In this document: piece after piece, positions 1 through 7,839 of the stretch
Position numbering within the stretch: the stretch's first letter is position 1
Layout: every line of letters begins with the position of its first letter
DNA from: Flavobacterium sp. UBA6195
Lineage (GTDB): Bacteria; Bacteroidota; Bacteroidia; Flavobacteriales; Flavobacteriaceae
Length of the DNA stretch: 19,567 nt
Direction: 5' to 3'
NCBI RefSeq assembly: GCF_002422095.1
Contig: NZ_DITB01000065.1
Location: forward strand, 1-19,567
The notes under the pieces: generated by a model
Database searches by the model: none
What the model was told of the DNA's origin: nothing
What the model saw: only the letters and a program-made list of their open reading frames with translations
Made by a program: the position numbers and the translations under genes

Positions 1-97
1 CATTAGCTGTTTTTGGAACATGATGATGCTCGACAGTTTCACAAGAAAAAATAAAAATGATAAAAATGCTGAATAAAATCGTACCTATAATTCTCAT
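1..97 (-). CDS. Putative lipoprotein, N-terminal part only (cut by window edge)
   Basis: The minus strand opens an ATG at 95-97 and reads through to the window edge, giving 32 codons. The N-terminus is MRIIGTILFSIFIIFIFSC: a short basic start, a hydrophobic core and a lipobox-like IFSC with Cys19, then the His-rich stretch CETVEHHHVPK. This looks like a signal peptidase II substrate that would become a membrane-anchored lipoprotein. It begins 11 bases after the stop of the hemerythrin/PAS gene on the same strand, so it is probably the next gene of the nor operon. Its function cannot be told from this fragment; a small haem or copper lipoprotein would fit the context, but that is a guess. Confidence 0.6.
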   Translation of the reverse strand, partial: MRIIGTILFSIFIIFIFSCETVEHHHVPKTAN

Positions 98-108
98 AAC
101 TCTTCAAA

Positions 109-1104
109 TTAATTATTCCATTCCAATAATCGTTTTTCGCCATTAATTTGTTTGATACCGGTAATATCTTGCGACATTTCTATTACACCTTTATATCTTT
201 TTTGAGCATCACGAACTGCGAAATAGCGAATGTAAATCAGGCGTTCTTTATAATTAATCCAGAAAGAAGCTTCATTTTGTTCGCCTTTTCTAAACGCTTC
301 TAAAATTTGCAAAACGGTATCCACACTTTTAGGCGGATGACAAAAACGAACTTCTCTACCAATAATTCCAGCACTTCTTGGAAAAACACGTTCTTCTCCT
401 CGATTATAGAAAATTACTTTATCGTTTTCATCTACATAAGTCAAATCGATGGGTAACGTTTTGAAAAGTAAGTTTACTTGTTCAATTGTCATGAAACCTT
501 CATCATAATGCGCTGCATTTTCGTTGAAAACCACATCGGTTCTGCGTTCTGTATCTTGAGAGGGATGTATGTATTCGGATTCTTTTGGGAATTTTGGTGG
601 CGCTTCTGACAACATCCAACCAATTTCGTCTTCTCCTTTTCGCATTTTAATCCAATCTTCATCGGATAGCATTTCTAAAGCATTGGGAAACAACACGTTT
701 TCTTCTACTTCTAACAAACGATATAAATTTTGAGAAATTAAATTGGTGTTGTGTTTTGCATAAGTAAAATCTTGGTCTTCTAAATTTTTTCTAACAATGC
801 GAAACATTTCTCTAATCGTATCGTGAAACGACCACATATTCCGAGAAGGTCCCGTCCAACCTTTTTGTTCTAAAAACGGAAATAATTGATTTTCTTTTCG
901 TTCAAAGCGTCGTTCAACGGTTGCTAAATGATTGAATACATTATAAAATTTCTGAAATTCCTCTTTTGGATTAATGGCATTTAATTCTTCCAATAATTGA
1001 TGAATCAAATCGGTTTCTACGAAATAAGTATGAATGGGATGTCCTTCAATCACGTTTGTATGTGTTTCTGATGTTGCCATTTTATTGATGTTTGATTTTC
1101 TCAT
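109..1104 (-). CDS. DUF438-type protein: hemerythrin-like domain plus PAS domain
   Basis: 331 residues with no signal peptide, so cytoplasmic. Residues about 15-145 form a hemerythrin-like HHE region: GHPIHTYFVE (His22/His25, Glu30), KENQLFPFLE (Glu71), MWSFHD (His94) and VEENVLFP (Glu134/135), which are candidate di-iron ligands. Residues about 212-318 form a PAS domain of the PAS_10/DUF438 type, with the hallmark GREVRFCHPPKSV at 249-261 and the end VIEMSQDITGIK. The family is often found beside NO-handling genes, so sensing or scavenging NO or O2 is a reasonable inference; no output domain (kinase, DNA-binding) is visible. The ATG at 1104 overlaps the end of norD by 23 bases. A second ATG at 1080 (Met9) starts just after the norD stop and is equally plausible. 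Last complete gene of the nor operon in this window. Confidence 0.85.
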   Translation of the reverse strand: MRKSNINKMATSETHTNVIEGHPIHTYFVETDLIHQLLEELNAINPKEEFQKFYNVFNHLATVERRFERKENQLFPFLEQKGWTGPSRNMWSFHDTIREMFRIVRKNLEDQDFTYAKHNTNLISQNLYRLLEVEENVLFPNALEMLSDEDWIKMRKGEDEIGWMLSEAPPKFPKESEYIHPSQDTERRTDVVFNENAAHYDEGFMTIEQVNLLFKTLPIDLTYVDENDKVIFYNRGEERVFPRSAGIIGREVRFCHPPKSVDTVLQILEAFRKGEQNEASFWINYKERLIYIRYFAVRDAQKRYKGVIEMSQDITGIKQINGEKRLLEWNN

Positions 1105-2848
1105 AAAGTTTTACCAATGATTTTAGTAAAGCTTCAGGAGACGTTAATATTTGATAATGATTTTGACCGAACATTTGCGGTAAATAATATTTGGCTTGCG
1201 CTTCGATAGCTAAAGCATACGAATTGATTTTTCGTTCATTCAGTTCTCGCAACGCTTGTTTGATGTCCTGAATGCCGTGTTGTCCTTCGTATTTATCGTA
1301 ATCGTTTGGTTTACCATCGGAAAGCACGATAATCCATTTGTTTTTGGCATCCAATTGATCCATTCTTGCACCAGCGTGACGCAAAGCGGGACCAATTCGA
1401 GTATAACCATTAGGCTCAACGGATCCGATTTTATGTTTGGCTTTGTTCCAACTTTCGTTGAAATCTTTCAAAGTGAGATAAGTTGTGAAATTTCTGGTTT
1501 TGGAATAAAATCCATCAATCGCAAAATCGATGTCGAACTCATGTAGTATTTCGCCAAATAAAATAGAAACTTCTTTTTCTACATCAATCACTCGATTTCC
1601 AGCGGCATAACCATCACTTGAAAGACTAATGTCTAACAAAACCAAAATCGCAATGTCTTTGTTTTTCTTTCTTTGCGATAAATAAATGCGTTCGTCTGGC
1701 GATTTTCCAGAATGAATGTCGGTATATAAATCGGTTAACGCGTCTAAATCGAAAGCGTCACCTTGTAATTGTCTTCGTTGTTGTTGCATTTTATTATTCA
1801 CGCTGGTAAGCATTTTTCGTAAACCATTTAAAGTGGTTTTGTACTTTGCCATCGTGTTTTTATAATAAGTCGCATGGGTTTTGAGTTGGTTTTTTGGATA
1901 AACTTTACAGAAATCAATCAAGTAATTTCGTTTTTTGAAATCCCACTCGCTGTATTTTAAATGGAAACCTTTTTCATCAACTTCAGCACTTTCTGCAATG
2001 GAAGTATTTTCAACAAAATCGGCTTGATATACAGAATGTACCATATCATCCACACGAACCGTAAACTTCATGTTCATTTCTTCCAAGGCTTCTTGATGGT
2101 CTTTTAAATCGTCTTTTCCATCAAAATCGCGCCAATTTCCGTTGAATTCTTCTGCCGTTTCTATTTTCTCGAAACTGTGCATTAACACGTAATCTTCTTG
2201 TTGTTTTTTGTCGATAGTAAGCGATTCAATTTCTTCAACGGCTTTCGCATGAAGCGTAGTTTCGGCTACTACATTGTTTTTTATTTTCTTAATATTGTCA
2301 TCGAAATTTTGCAATACATTTTCGGCTTCAATTTCGGGTGTGTTTTTCATCCATTTTCCGTACAACCAAGAGTAATCAATGGATTGGTCTTTTTTATTAA
2401 CGGGTAATTTTGGCACCACATCATAATAAAACTCTTGCATGGATGGATAATCCTGAAACATTTTTTCTAAAACCAATGGTGCGGTTTCAGTAGCTTTTTC
2501 CAAAGAAAGTTCTGGTGAATTGTCTTGATTATCCCAATTGAAATTCAGTTGTTTTTGAATACTCAAATACACCGTTCTGAAAAAATAAAACTTCAGATTT
2601 TCTTCTTTTGTTGGGAATAGCGAACAATTTATTGGAAGAAAGAAATTTTTGTTTTTGTAACCACCTTCGCGTTCGGCTGGAAAAATATCGATTGGCGCAC
2701 CACAAATCGCTCTCGCAAAAAGAGTCAATCGTGGTTTAATATCAGATAAGTTGATTTGACGGCTCAGAATTTCGGCATCATTGAGTCGTTTATTTTTAAA
2801 GTACTTGAGTACTCTTTTATAGATAATTTCGTCTAACTCTAAGCCCAT
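1082..2848 (-). CDS. norD: NorD-like von Willebrand factor A protein, nitric oxide reductase activation
   Basis: 588 residues, no signal peptide or obvious membrane segment. The C-terminal third (about 395-585) is a VWA domain with a complete metal-ion-dependent adhesion site: DISLS at 406-410, Thr483 in NGYTRIGPAL, and Asp511 in VLSDGKPNDYD. The N-terminal 390 residues are the long, charged, poorly conserved region usual for NorD. In this family the VWA protein works with its partner MoxR/CbbQ-type AAA+ ATPase (NorQ) to activate cytochrome c-dependent NO reductase, probably by helping insert the non-haem iron FeB; that is known for the family, not shown here. It follows norQ with an 11-base gap and overlaps or abuts the hemerythrin/PAS gene, so the three are surely cotranscribed. 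The order norC-norB-norQ-norD supports the assignment. Confidence 0.9.
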   Translation of the reverse strand: MGLELDEIIYKRVLKYFKNKRLNDAEILSRQINLSDIKPRLTLFARAICGAPIDIFPAEREGGYKNKNFFLPINCSLFPTKEENLKFYFFRTVYLSIQKQLNFNWDNQDNSPELSLEKATETAPLVLEKMFQDYPSMQEFYYDVVPKLPVNKKDQSIDYSWLYGKWMKNTPEIEAENVLQNFDDNIKKIKNNVVAETTLHAKAVEEIESLTIDKKQQEDYVLMHSFEKIETAEEFNGNWRDFDGKDDLKDHQEALEEMNMKFTVRVDDMVHSVYQADFVENTSIAESAEVDEKGFHLKYSEWDFKKRNYLIDFCKVYPKNQLKTHATYYKNTMAKYKTTLNGLRKMLTSVNNKMQQQRRQLQGDAFDLDALTDLYTDIHSGKSPDERIYLSQRKKNKDIAILVLLDISLSSDGYAAGNRVIDVEKEVSILFGEILHEFDIDFAIDGFYSKTRNFTTYLTLKDFNESWNKAKHKIGSVEPNGYTRIGPALRHAGARMDQLDAKNKWIIVLSDGKPNDYDKYEGQHGIQDIKQALRELNERKINSYALAIEAQAKYYLPQMFGQNHYQILTSPEALLKSLVKLYEKIKHQ

Positions 2849-2859
2849 AACTCAAATCT

Positions 2860-3645
2860 TTAAATCATTAAATCGCACAAATCGTTTAAAGCTTGAATGG
2901 TTTCTTGCTCGTCTGTTAAAGGTTCAACAACGGCAACGTGAACGGCTAATCGTTTTGGTAATCCGTTATTTATAAGTTTCGCGGCGTCTACTAATAAACG
3001 GGTAGAAACGGTTTCGGTTAGCCCTAATTCGGTTAGATTTCTAATTTTTGTTCCAATTGCGACTAACTTTTGAGCGATATCGGCTTGAATTCCGGTTTCA
3101 TTAATTAAAATTTCGGCTTCAATTTTTGGATTTGGATAATCGAATGAAAGTGCTACAAATCGTTGACGAGTAGAAGGTTTCAATTCTTTAAATCCTTTTT
3201 GATAACCTGGATTAAACGAAGCAACTAATAGAAAATCAGGATGTGCTTTGATGGTTTCTCCTAATTTATCAATGAAAAGTTCTCTTCTGTGATCGGTTAG
3301 GGAGTGAATGGCTACGATGACATCAGGACGTGCTTCGGCAACCTCATCTAAATATAAAATATATCCGTTTTTTACGGCTATGGATAAAGGTCCGTCAATC
3401 CAAATGGTTTCGGCTCCTTTGATGATAAAACGTCCAATTAAATCGGTTGCTGAAGTTTCTTCGTGACAACTTACGGTGACTAATGTTTTGTTTACTTCAT
3501 TCGCCATATATTCTACGAAGCGAGACTTTCCAGAACCTGTTGGACCTTTCAATAATAAAGGTAAGCGCAATTGGTTAATTTGATTGAAAATTTCAATTTC
3601 AGAACCTACTGCTTTATAAAATATGGTTTTTTCTGCTACTATCAT
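2860..3645 (-). CDS. norQ: NorQ/CbbQ-family MoxR-type AAA+ ATPase
   Basis: 261 residues, the usual length for CbbQ/NirQ/NorQ. Walker A is GPTGSGKS at 34-41, Walker B is ILYLDEV at 96-102, a sensor-1 like segment is ASFNPGYQ at 142-149, and an arginine-bearing STRQRF is at 158-163. The C-terminal about 90 residues match the CbbQ_C type helical region in length and position. The protein is cytoplasmic and is expected to use ATP hydrolysis, with the VWA partner NorD, to remodel NO reductase during maturation. It lies directly after norB, but a hairpin followed by a T-run sits 22 bases before its ATG, so its expression may be lower than that of norCB (see terminator entry). The ATG at 3645 is the only sensible start. 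Confidence 0.92.
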   Translation of the reverse strand: MIVAEKTIFYKAVGSEIEIFNQINQLRLPLLLKGPTGSGKSRFVEYMANEVNKTLVTVSCHEETSATDLIGRFIIKGAETIWIDGPLSIAVKNGYILYLDEVAEARPDVIVAIHSLTDHRRELFIDKLGETIKAHPDFLLVASFNPGYQKGFKELKPSTRQRFVALSFDYPNPKIEAEILINETGIQADIAQKLVAIGTKIRNLTELGLTETVSTRLLVDAAKLINNGLPKRLAVHVAVVEPLTDEQETIQALNDLCDLMI

Positions 3646-3666
3646 GGCAATTTATTTTTGAAAAAA

Positions 3667-3712
3667 CCGAAACCAAAAGCGGGCAGCGACAACTCTGGGC
3701 AATTGGTCTCGG
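3667..3712 (-). terminator. Terminator-like hairpin between norB and norQ
   Basis: On the minus-strand RNA, CCGAGACCAA (from 3712) pairs over 10 bp with UUGGUUUCGG (to 3667), with one G-U pair and no mismatch. A run of six U follows (3666-3661). The 26-base loop is GC-rich compared with its surroundings. The position, just after norB and only 22 bases before the norQ ATG with no visible promoter between, suggests partial termination or mRNA processing inside the nor operon. Confidence 0.6.
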
Positions 3713-3753
3713 CTGGTTATTAATTGTATAATTCTAACCTAAATAATTAATAA

Positions 3754-5088
3754 CTATTCTTTTACAAGAGCTTCATCTGTTGGTTTACCGTATTTGATAA
3801 ACTCTAAAATGTATAAGGTAATTCCGGTTGTAAATAATGTAGCACAAAGCAACAATACGACAAAGTGAATACTGATTTCGTTTTGAACATCCATAAAATC
3901 CATTTTCATTTTACGTTCCATGTACACTTGGGCTACACCAGCTACACCAAAAGCTACTGTCATTCCTAACATTCCGATATTTGACAACCAAAATGCCATG
4001 TGACCTCTTGTACTGTCGTATAATTTTCTTCCAGTAATGTTTGGTAAAGCATAGCTAATAATCGCTAAAACAATCATCGCGTAAGCTCCCCAAAATGCGT
4101 AGTGACCGTGCATTGCTGTTACTAAAGTTCCGTGCGTGTAAATGTTTGTTTGTGGTAAAGTGTGCGCAAATCCTAACAATCCAGCTCCAATGAAAGATAC
4201 AATAGAAGCTCCGATAGTCCAGAATAACGCAATTTTGTTTGGATGTGATTTTTCTCCTTTTCGATACATGTACACTGCGAATAATGCCATTGCTAAGAAC
4301 GCTAATGGTTCTAATGCTGAGAAAATTCCACCTACGATTAACCAAATTTTATTTACTCCGATGTAATAATAATGGTGACCTGTTCCTAATAAACCCGAAA
4401 GGAATGTCAAACCAACGATTACATATAACCATTTCTCGATAACTTCTCGGTCAACACCAGTAAGTTTGATTAATAAGTAGGATAAAATACCGCCCATGAT
4501 TAGTTCCCATACACCTTCAACCCATAAATGCACTACCCACCAACGGAAGAATGAATCCGTAACTTGGCTATCGAACCAAATCATACCCGGTAAGTATAAT
4601 AATGCTGCGAAAACCAATCCCATTGTTAAAACTAATGAAGTTGTAGTTCTACGTTCTGCTTTGAATAAAGTGGTGAGGATTAATCCTAAAAACAGTAAGA
4701 CATTGATTACTACTAAAACATCTAATTCTCTTGGAATTTCAAGGAATTTTCTTCCTTCCCAAATATTAAAGTGATAGCCAACGATAGCTAAAACTCCAAC
4801 AACAGCTAATGAAATCAACTGTACATAAGCCAATTTGACATTAACTAATTCTCTTTGTGCTTCTTCAGGAATGATATAATAAGCGGCTCCCATGAAACCA
4901 GTTAATAACCAAACTACTAATAAATTCGTGTGAACAGCTCTCGCTGTATTGAACGGAATAAAATCGTGAAGACCATCCATTCCAATTCGGGCAAAGCCCA
5001 TAATAAAACCATAGATAATTTGTAATGCAAATAATAACATGCATAATCCAAAGAACCAATACGCTACTTTTTGTGATTTATATTTCAT
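3754..5088 (-). CDS. norB: Nitric oxide reductase catalytic subunit NorB (cytochrome c-dependent type)
   Basis: 444 residues, multi-spanning inner-membrane protein of the haem-copper oxidase superfamily, close to the usual NorB length. It lacks the long N-terminal extension of single-subunit quinol NO reductases (qNor), and it has a norC partner, so this is the cNor type. It reduces 2 NO to N2O at a haem b3/FeB centre. By comparison with the Pseudomonas aeruginosa enzyme, visible ligands are His53 (low-spin haem, in VHTNLLVVW), His187 and Glu191 in HLWVEGVWE, the His238-His239 pair in GTGHHYYYIG, and His327 and His329 in TAMHGHYAFWG (haem b3 and haem b). All key residues are present, so it should be active. 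It sits 17 bases after norC on the same strand. Confidence 0.97.
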   Translation of the reverse strand: MKYKSQKVAYWFFGLCMLLFALQIIYGFIMGFARIGMDGLHDFIPFNTARAVHTNLLVVWLLTGFMGAAYYIIPEEAQRELVNVKLAYVQLISLAVVGVLAIVGYHFNIWEGRKFLEIPRELDVLVVINVLLFLGLILTTLFKAERRTTTSLVLTMGLVFAALLYLPGMIWFDSQVTDSFFRWWVVHLWVEGVWELIMGGILSYLLIKLTGVDREVIEKWLYVIVGLTFLSGLLGTGHHYYYIGVNKIWLIVGGIFSALEPLAFLAMALFAVYMYRKGEKSHPNKIALFWTIGASIVSFIGAGLLGFAHTLPQTNIYTHGTLVTAMHGHYAFWGAYAMIVLAIISYALPNITGRKLYDSTRGHMAFWLSNIGMLGMTVAFGVAGVAQVYMERKMKMDFMDVQNEISIHFVVLLLCATLFTTGITLYILEFIKYGKPTDEALVKE

Positions 5089-5105
5089 ATCTTCTAAATT
5101 TTGGA

Positions 5106-5537
5106 TTATTCTTCTTTAGCTAAAGGGGAAACCACGCGCTCAAACCCATTCAAATCAATGTTTCCTATCCATTTGAAATAGGCAATTACAGCTTCGGCAT
5201 CGGCATCGTTCATTTCGTATTTTACCATTTTTCTGCCTTTTGGTCCCCAAGGAACTGGCGATTGTAAAACGGCTTTTACATAGCCTTCTCCTCTTCTTTC
5301 GATTACTTTGGTAAGTTCAGGTGCGTAATAGCCTCCTTCCCCAAGTATGGTATGACAACCCATACAATTATTCGATTCCCAGATTTCCTTTCCTCGAATA
5401 ACTTTTGCATCAATCTTATCATGATACGTTTGATCATTTTTAGGCATGAACGAGTAAATGGTTAAGCCGATAAAGACTAAAAAGGTTACTACAGTTCCAC
5501 CTAAAAAAAATGCTCGTGCTTGTGATTTTGATAACAT
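5106..5537 (-). CDS. norC: Nitric oxide reductase cytochrome c subunit NorC
   Basis: 143 residues. An N-terminal membrane anchor (about 10-30, FFLGGTVVTFLVFIGLTIYSF region) is followed by one periplasmic c-type haem domain with CMGCH at 58-62; Met104 or Met109 is the likely sixth haem ligand. The motif GEGGYYAPELTKVIERRGEGYV and the length match NorC. The protein passes electrons from periplasmic donors to NorB. It is the first gene of the nor operon. Its ATG lies 91 bp from the centre of an FNR-type palindrome (5622-5635), and a -7-like element TTATTTTG sits between them, so it is likely induced under low oxygen or by NO. Confidence 0.96.
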   Translation of the reverse strand: MLSKSQARAFFLGGTVVTFLVFIGLTIYSFMPKNDQTYHDKIDAKVIRGKEIWESNNCMGCHTILGEGGYYAPELTKVIERRGEGYVKAVLQSPVPWGPKGRKMVKYEMNDADAEAVIAYFKWIGNIDLNGFERVVSPLAKEE

Positions 5538-5561
5538 ATTTTAGATATTAGTTAGAAATTA

Positions 5562-5583
5562 TAAAGGATATTTTTATCCTTTA
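5562..5583. promoter_or_regulatory. Palindrome TAAAGGAT-N6-ATCCTTTA in norC leader
   Basis: A perfect 8-bp inverted repeat around a 6-base centre. The core AAAGGA-N8-TCCTTT recurs at the nirK promoter (11261-11280). Here it lies just downstream of the predicted norC start of transcription, so it could be an operator for a second regulator or a 5' UTR hairpin. Function is inferred only. Confidence 0.5.
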
Positions 5584-5591
5584 ATTAAGTA

Positions 5592-5599
5592 CAAAATAA
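5592..5599 (-). promoter_or_regulatory. Putative -7 element of norC promoter (TTATTTTG)
   Basis: On the minus strand this reads TTATTTTG, one base off the Bacteroidota consensus TAnnTTTG. Its centre is exactly 33 bp from the centre of the FNR-type palindrome at 5622-5635, the same spacing as at ric and nirK. Confidence 0.5.
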
Positions 5600-5621
5600 C
5601 TGCCAAAAAAAAACATTCGTT

Positions 5622-5635
5622 ATGATTCAAATCAT
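5622..5635. promoter_or_regulatory. FNR/CRP-type operator between norC and ric (ATGAT-N4-ATCAT)
   Basis: A perfect palindrome ATGATTCAAATCAT containing the TGA-N6-TCA core of FNR/CRP-family sites. It is shared by the divergent norC and ric genes, and the identical arms recur upstream of nirK. The regulator is probably an FNR/NnrR/DNR-like protein sensing oxygen or NO; none is encoded in the window. Confidence 0.75.
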
Positions 5636-5657
5636 ACTATGAAAATTAAATTAAGGA

Positions 5658-5665
5658 TAAATTTG
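5658..5665 (+). promoter_or_regulatory. Putative -7 element of ric promoter (TAAATTTG)
   Basis: Perfect match to TAnnTTTG, 26 bases before the ric ATG. Its centre is exactly 33 bp downstream of the centre of the FNR-type palindrome, placing that site near -40, as expected for class II activation. Confidence 0.65.
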
Positions 5666-5690
5666 TCTTTTATTTAAACAATACATTATT

Positions 5691-6413
5691 ATGGTAATAG
5701 ATTCAAACAAAACAGTGGGAAACATAGTAGCAGATGATTATAGAACTGCAGGTGTTTTCAGTCAACTAGGTATCGATTTTTGTTGTAAAGGAAACCGAAC
5801 AATCGATGAAGTATGTGCAAAAAAAGGCATTGATAAATATGCGCTTTTAGACGAATTAGAACGTGTTACGGCAAACAACAACAATCAAGGAATCGATTTT
5901 AAATCTTGGGAATTGGATTTGTTAATTGATTATATTGAGAAAAAACACCATCGATATGTGGAAGAAAAAATTCCACAATTGCTATCGTTTTTACTTAAGT
6001 TGGAACAAGTACATGGTGCTCACCATCCAGAACTTTTTGAAATTAAAAAATTATTCAAAAGAAGTGCGGATGAATTAACGCAACACATGAAAAAAGAAGA
6101 GTTAATTCTGTTTCCGTTTATCAAAAAAATGGTAGAAGCTAATCGAAATAATACGCCTATCAACAATCCTGGATTTGGTTCTGTTGCCAATCCTATTGCG
6201 ATGATGATGGAAGAACATGAAAATGAAGGCGAACGATTTGAAAAAATTGTAGAATTATCAAACAACTACACTCCACCAGCAGATGCTTGTAACACGTACA
6301 AAGTAACCTATCAAATGTTACAAGAATTTGAAGCGGATTTACATGCGCACATTCATTTAGAAAATAATATTTTGTTTCCAAGTGCCATTGTTTTACAAGA
6401 TAAGTTTTATTAG
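5691..6413 (+). CDS. ric: RIC family di-iron protein (ScdA/YtfE), repair of iron centres
   Basis: 240 residues, cytoplasmic. The N-terminal ScdA_N (DUF542) domain carries the typical double cysteine in GIDFCCKGNR (Cys31-Cys32). The hemerythrin-like domain follows, with ligands at spacings matching E. coli YtfE: His87, His132 and Glu136 (QHMKKEELILFPF), His176 (MEEHENEGERF), His220 and Glu224 (HIHLENNILFP). Members of this family help restore iron-sulfur or di-iron centres after NO or oxidative damage. The gene is divergent from norC and shares the FNR-type palindrome with it, which fits induction with NO reductase. The ATG at 5691 follows a clear promoter at 5658-5665. Named scdA or ytfE in other organisms. 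Confidence 0.95.
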   Translation: MVIDSNKTVGNIVADDYRTAGVFSQLGIDFCCKGNRTIDEVCAKKGIDKYALLDELERVTANNNNQGIDFKSWELDLLIDYIEKKHHRYVEEKIPQLLSFLLKLEQVHGAHHPELFEIKKLFKRSADELTQHMKKEELILFPFIKKMVEANRNNTPINNPGFGSVANPIAMMMEEHENEGERFEKIVELSNNYTPPADACNTYKVTYQMLQEFEADLHAHIHLENNILFPSAIVLQDKFY

Positions 6414-6432
6414 TTAATTAGGTTTTTAAACG

Positions 6433-6464
6433 GAGTCGTTTTAGTAAACAGAGCGACTCTTTTT
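6433..6464 (+). terminator. Short terminator after ric
   Basis: GAGTCG (6433-6438) pairs with CGACTC (6454-6459) around a 15-base loop and is followed by a T-run, 20 bases after the ric stop. It is weaker than the next hairpin. Confidence 0.45.
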
Positions 6465-6469
6465 AAAGT

Positions 6470-6503
6470 AAAAGGACTGCTAATGTATTTTAGCAGTCCT
6501 TTT
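6470..6503. terminator. Strong bidirectional terminator between ric and the nir operon end
   Basis: AAAAGGACTGCTAA pairs over 14 bp with TTAGCAGTCCTTTT around the loop TGTATT (6484-6489). A-rich and T-rich tails flank both sides, so it can stop transcripts from ric (plus) and from the outer-membrane barrel gene (minus), which converge here. Confidence 0.85.
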
Positions 6504-6539
6504 TTAATTAAATATAACCCATTTATAATTAATCTATTT

Positions 6540-7811
6540 TTAATGAGTAAACAATTGCGGATTAAATGAAACCATTACCCATGCCCAATTGTTACCATTT
6601 GAATTGTTTCCTCCTTTTAAAATTTCCATAGTATCGCTGGCAAACATTTTTGAAACACCTCCAGAAATTACAAGGTTTTTATCCATTTTATAAGTAGCTG
6701 TTAAATCGATTTCTGTACCTAAATAACTATCTTGTTCTTCTAAAGTAGCCATGTTGTAAACCGAAGCAGCGCTATAAAAAAGATGTGGAGCTAACATTAC
6801 TTGCCATTTATTCTTGTCGTAAATGAATTTAGTGTAAACATCTTGCAATCCTACTGAGTTTTTATGATTCCCAACATAGAAATAATCCATTAAACCATTG
6901 AATCCGTGATTGGTTCCAAATAAAGGGGTGAACGATTTTATTTTAGTATCGGTATCATTTTGATCTTTTCCTGATAAATATTCGAAACCTAATTCGGCTT
7001 TGAAAGGATTGGTGAATTTATATCCCAAATTAAATCCGGCATAATACGCACCAACAGCAACTTTATCATTAGTTACAGCAGCTTCACCTGTTTGAGCGTA
7101 CAAACCGAAATCACCATAAAATTTTGAAACATCCCATTTTCCATATGTTCCGAGAGTTTGCAAATAGGCAACTTGAAATTTATTTTCTACCAAATTTTCA
7201 TATTGGTAGCCATTATTCAATGCTAAAAAGCTCAAACTTACTTTTGAAAATTTCTGATTGAACCAAATAAACTGCATGTTTTTATAGTTCGTTACATAAG
7301 CAGCTTCGTATAAAGCTTCGTTGTTGTTGTTTAATGCTGCTCCGAAATCTAATTGATAGTTATTTTTCTTATTGGTAACCAAAACCGCATCGTGACTTTG
7401 ACCTTGTTGTAACCAATCGATTCCACCCATAATTCTTTGATTATCGTAAGAAAGTACTTGTCGACCGAATTTTGCCGTCCAATTCGTTTTGAAATCATAC
7501 GAAATCCAAGATTCGAATAAAGCTACTCCGTTTTTATCCGATGGAGAAGTGGTTGCCACATCACCCCAAACTCTAACGTTTTGAAACGAAACATTGGCTT
7601 TGAATTTTTCTTGCTTGTAGAAGAAATTCATTCTTGAGCGTTGGGAAACAAACGAAGTGGGATAAAAATAGTCTTTCATTAATTCTTTGAACCCGTTTCG
7701 GTATTCAAATCGAGGTCGTAGTTGTAGGTTGGCTTCTAACTCTTGAGCAAAAGAACCTACCGTTGAAATTGCAAAAGCAACTGCAACTAGCATTTTATTT
7801 TGAAGTTTCAT
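6540..7811 (-). CDS. Outer-membrane beta-barrel of the alginate-export type
   Basis: 423 residues. A signal peptide (MKLQNKMLVAVAFAISTVGSFAQ, cleavage probably after Ala22) is followed by many alternating amphipathic strands rich in Tyr, Phe, Trp and Asn, e.g. LEANLQLRPRFEYRNG, WTAKFGRQVLSYDNQRIMGG and VMLAPHLFYSAASVYN, ending near VMVSFNPQLF. The RPRFEYR start and the FGRQ...ND/NQR..G segment are typical of the alginate-export (AlgE-like) barrel superfamily. It is last in the nir operon, 28 bases after the SCO gene. An anion pore, for example for nitrite uptake, is a reasonable idea from context, but nothing in the sequence defines the substrate and no alginate genes are nearby. Confidence 0.8.
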   Translation of the reverse strand: MKLQNKMLVAVAFAISTVGSFAQELEANLQLRPRFEYRNGFKELMKDYFYPTSFVSQRSRMNFFYKQEKFKANVSFQNVRVWGDVATTSPSDKNGVALFESWISYDFKTNWTAKFGRQVLSYDNQRIMGGIDWLQQGQSHDAVLVTNKKNNYQLDFGAALNNNNEALYEAAYVTNYKNMQFIWFNQKFSKVSLSFLALNNGYQYENLVENKFQVAYLQTLGTYGKWDVSKFYGDFGLYAQTGEAAVTNDKVAVGAYYAGFNLGYKFTNPFKAELGFEYLSGKDQNDTDTKIKSFTPLFGTNHGFNGLMDYFYVGNHKNSVGLQDVYTKFIYDKNKWQVMLAPHLFYSAASVYNMATLEEQDSYLGTEIDLTATYKMDKNLVISGGVSKMFASDTMEILKGGNNSNGNNWAWVMVSFNPQLFTH

Positions 7812-7839
7812 GTTGTATTGTTTTTTTTTGGGGAAGCCA

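Noticed and set aside
4055..4774. Frames antisense or out of phase to norB
   Set aside because: They mirror the biased codon use of norB, which itself has every catalytic ligand of the NorB family.
3754..5088. Single-subunit quinol NO reductase (qNor)
   Set aside because: The protein is only 444 residues without the long N-terminal extension, and a separate norC precedes it.
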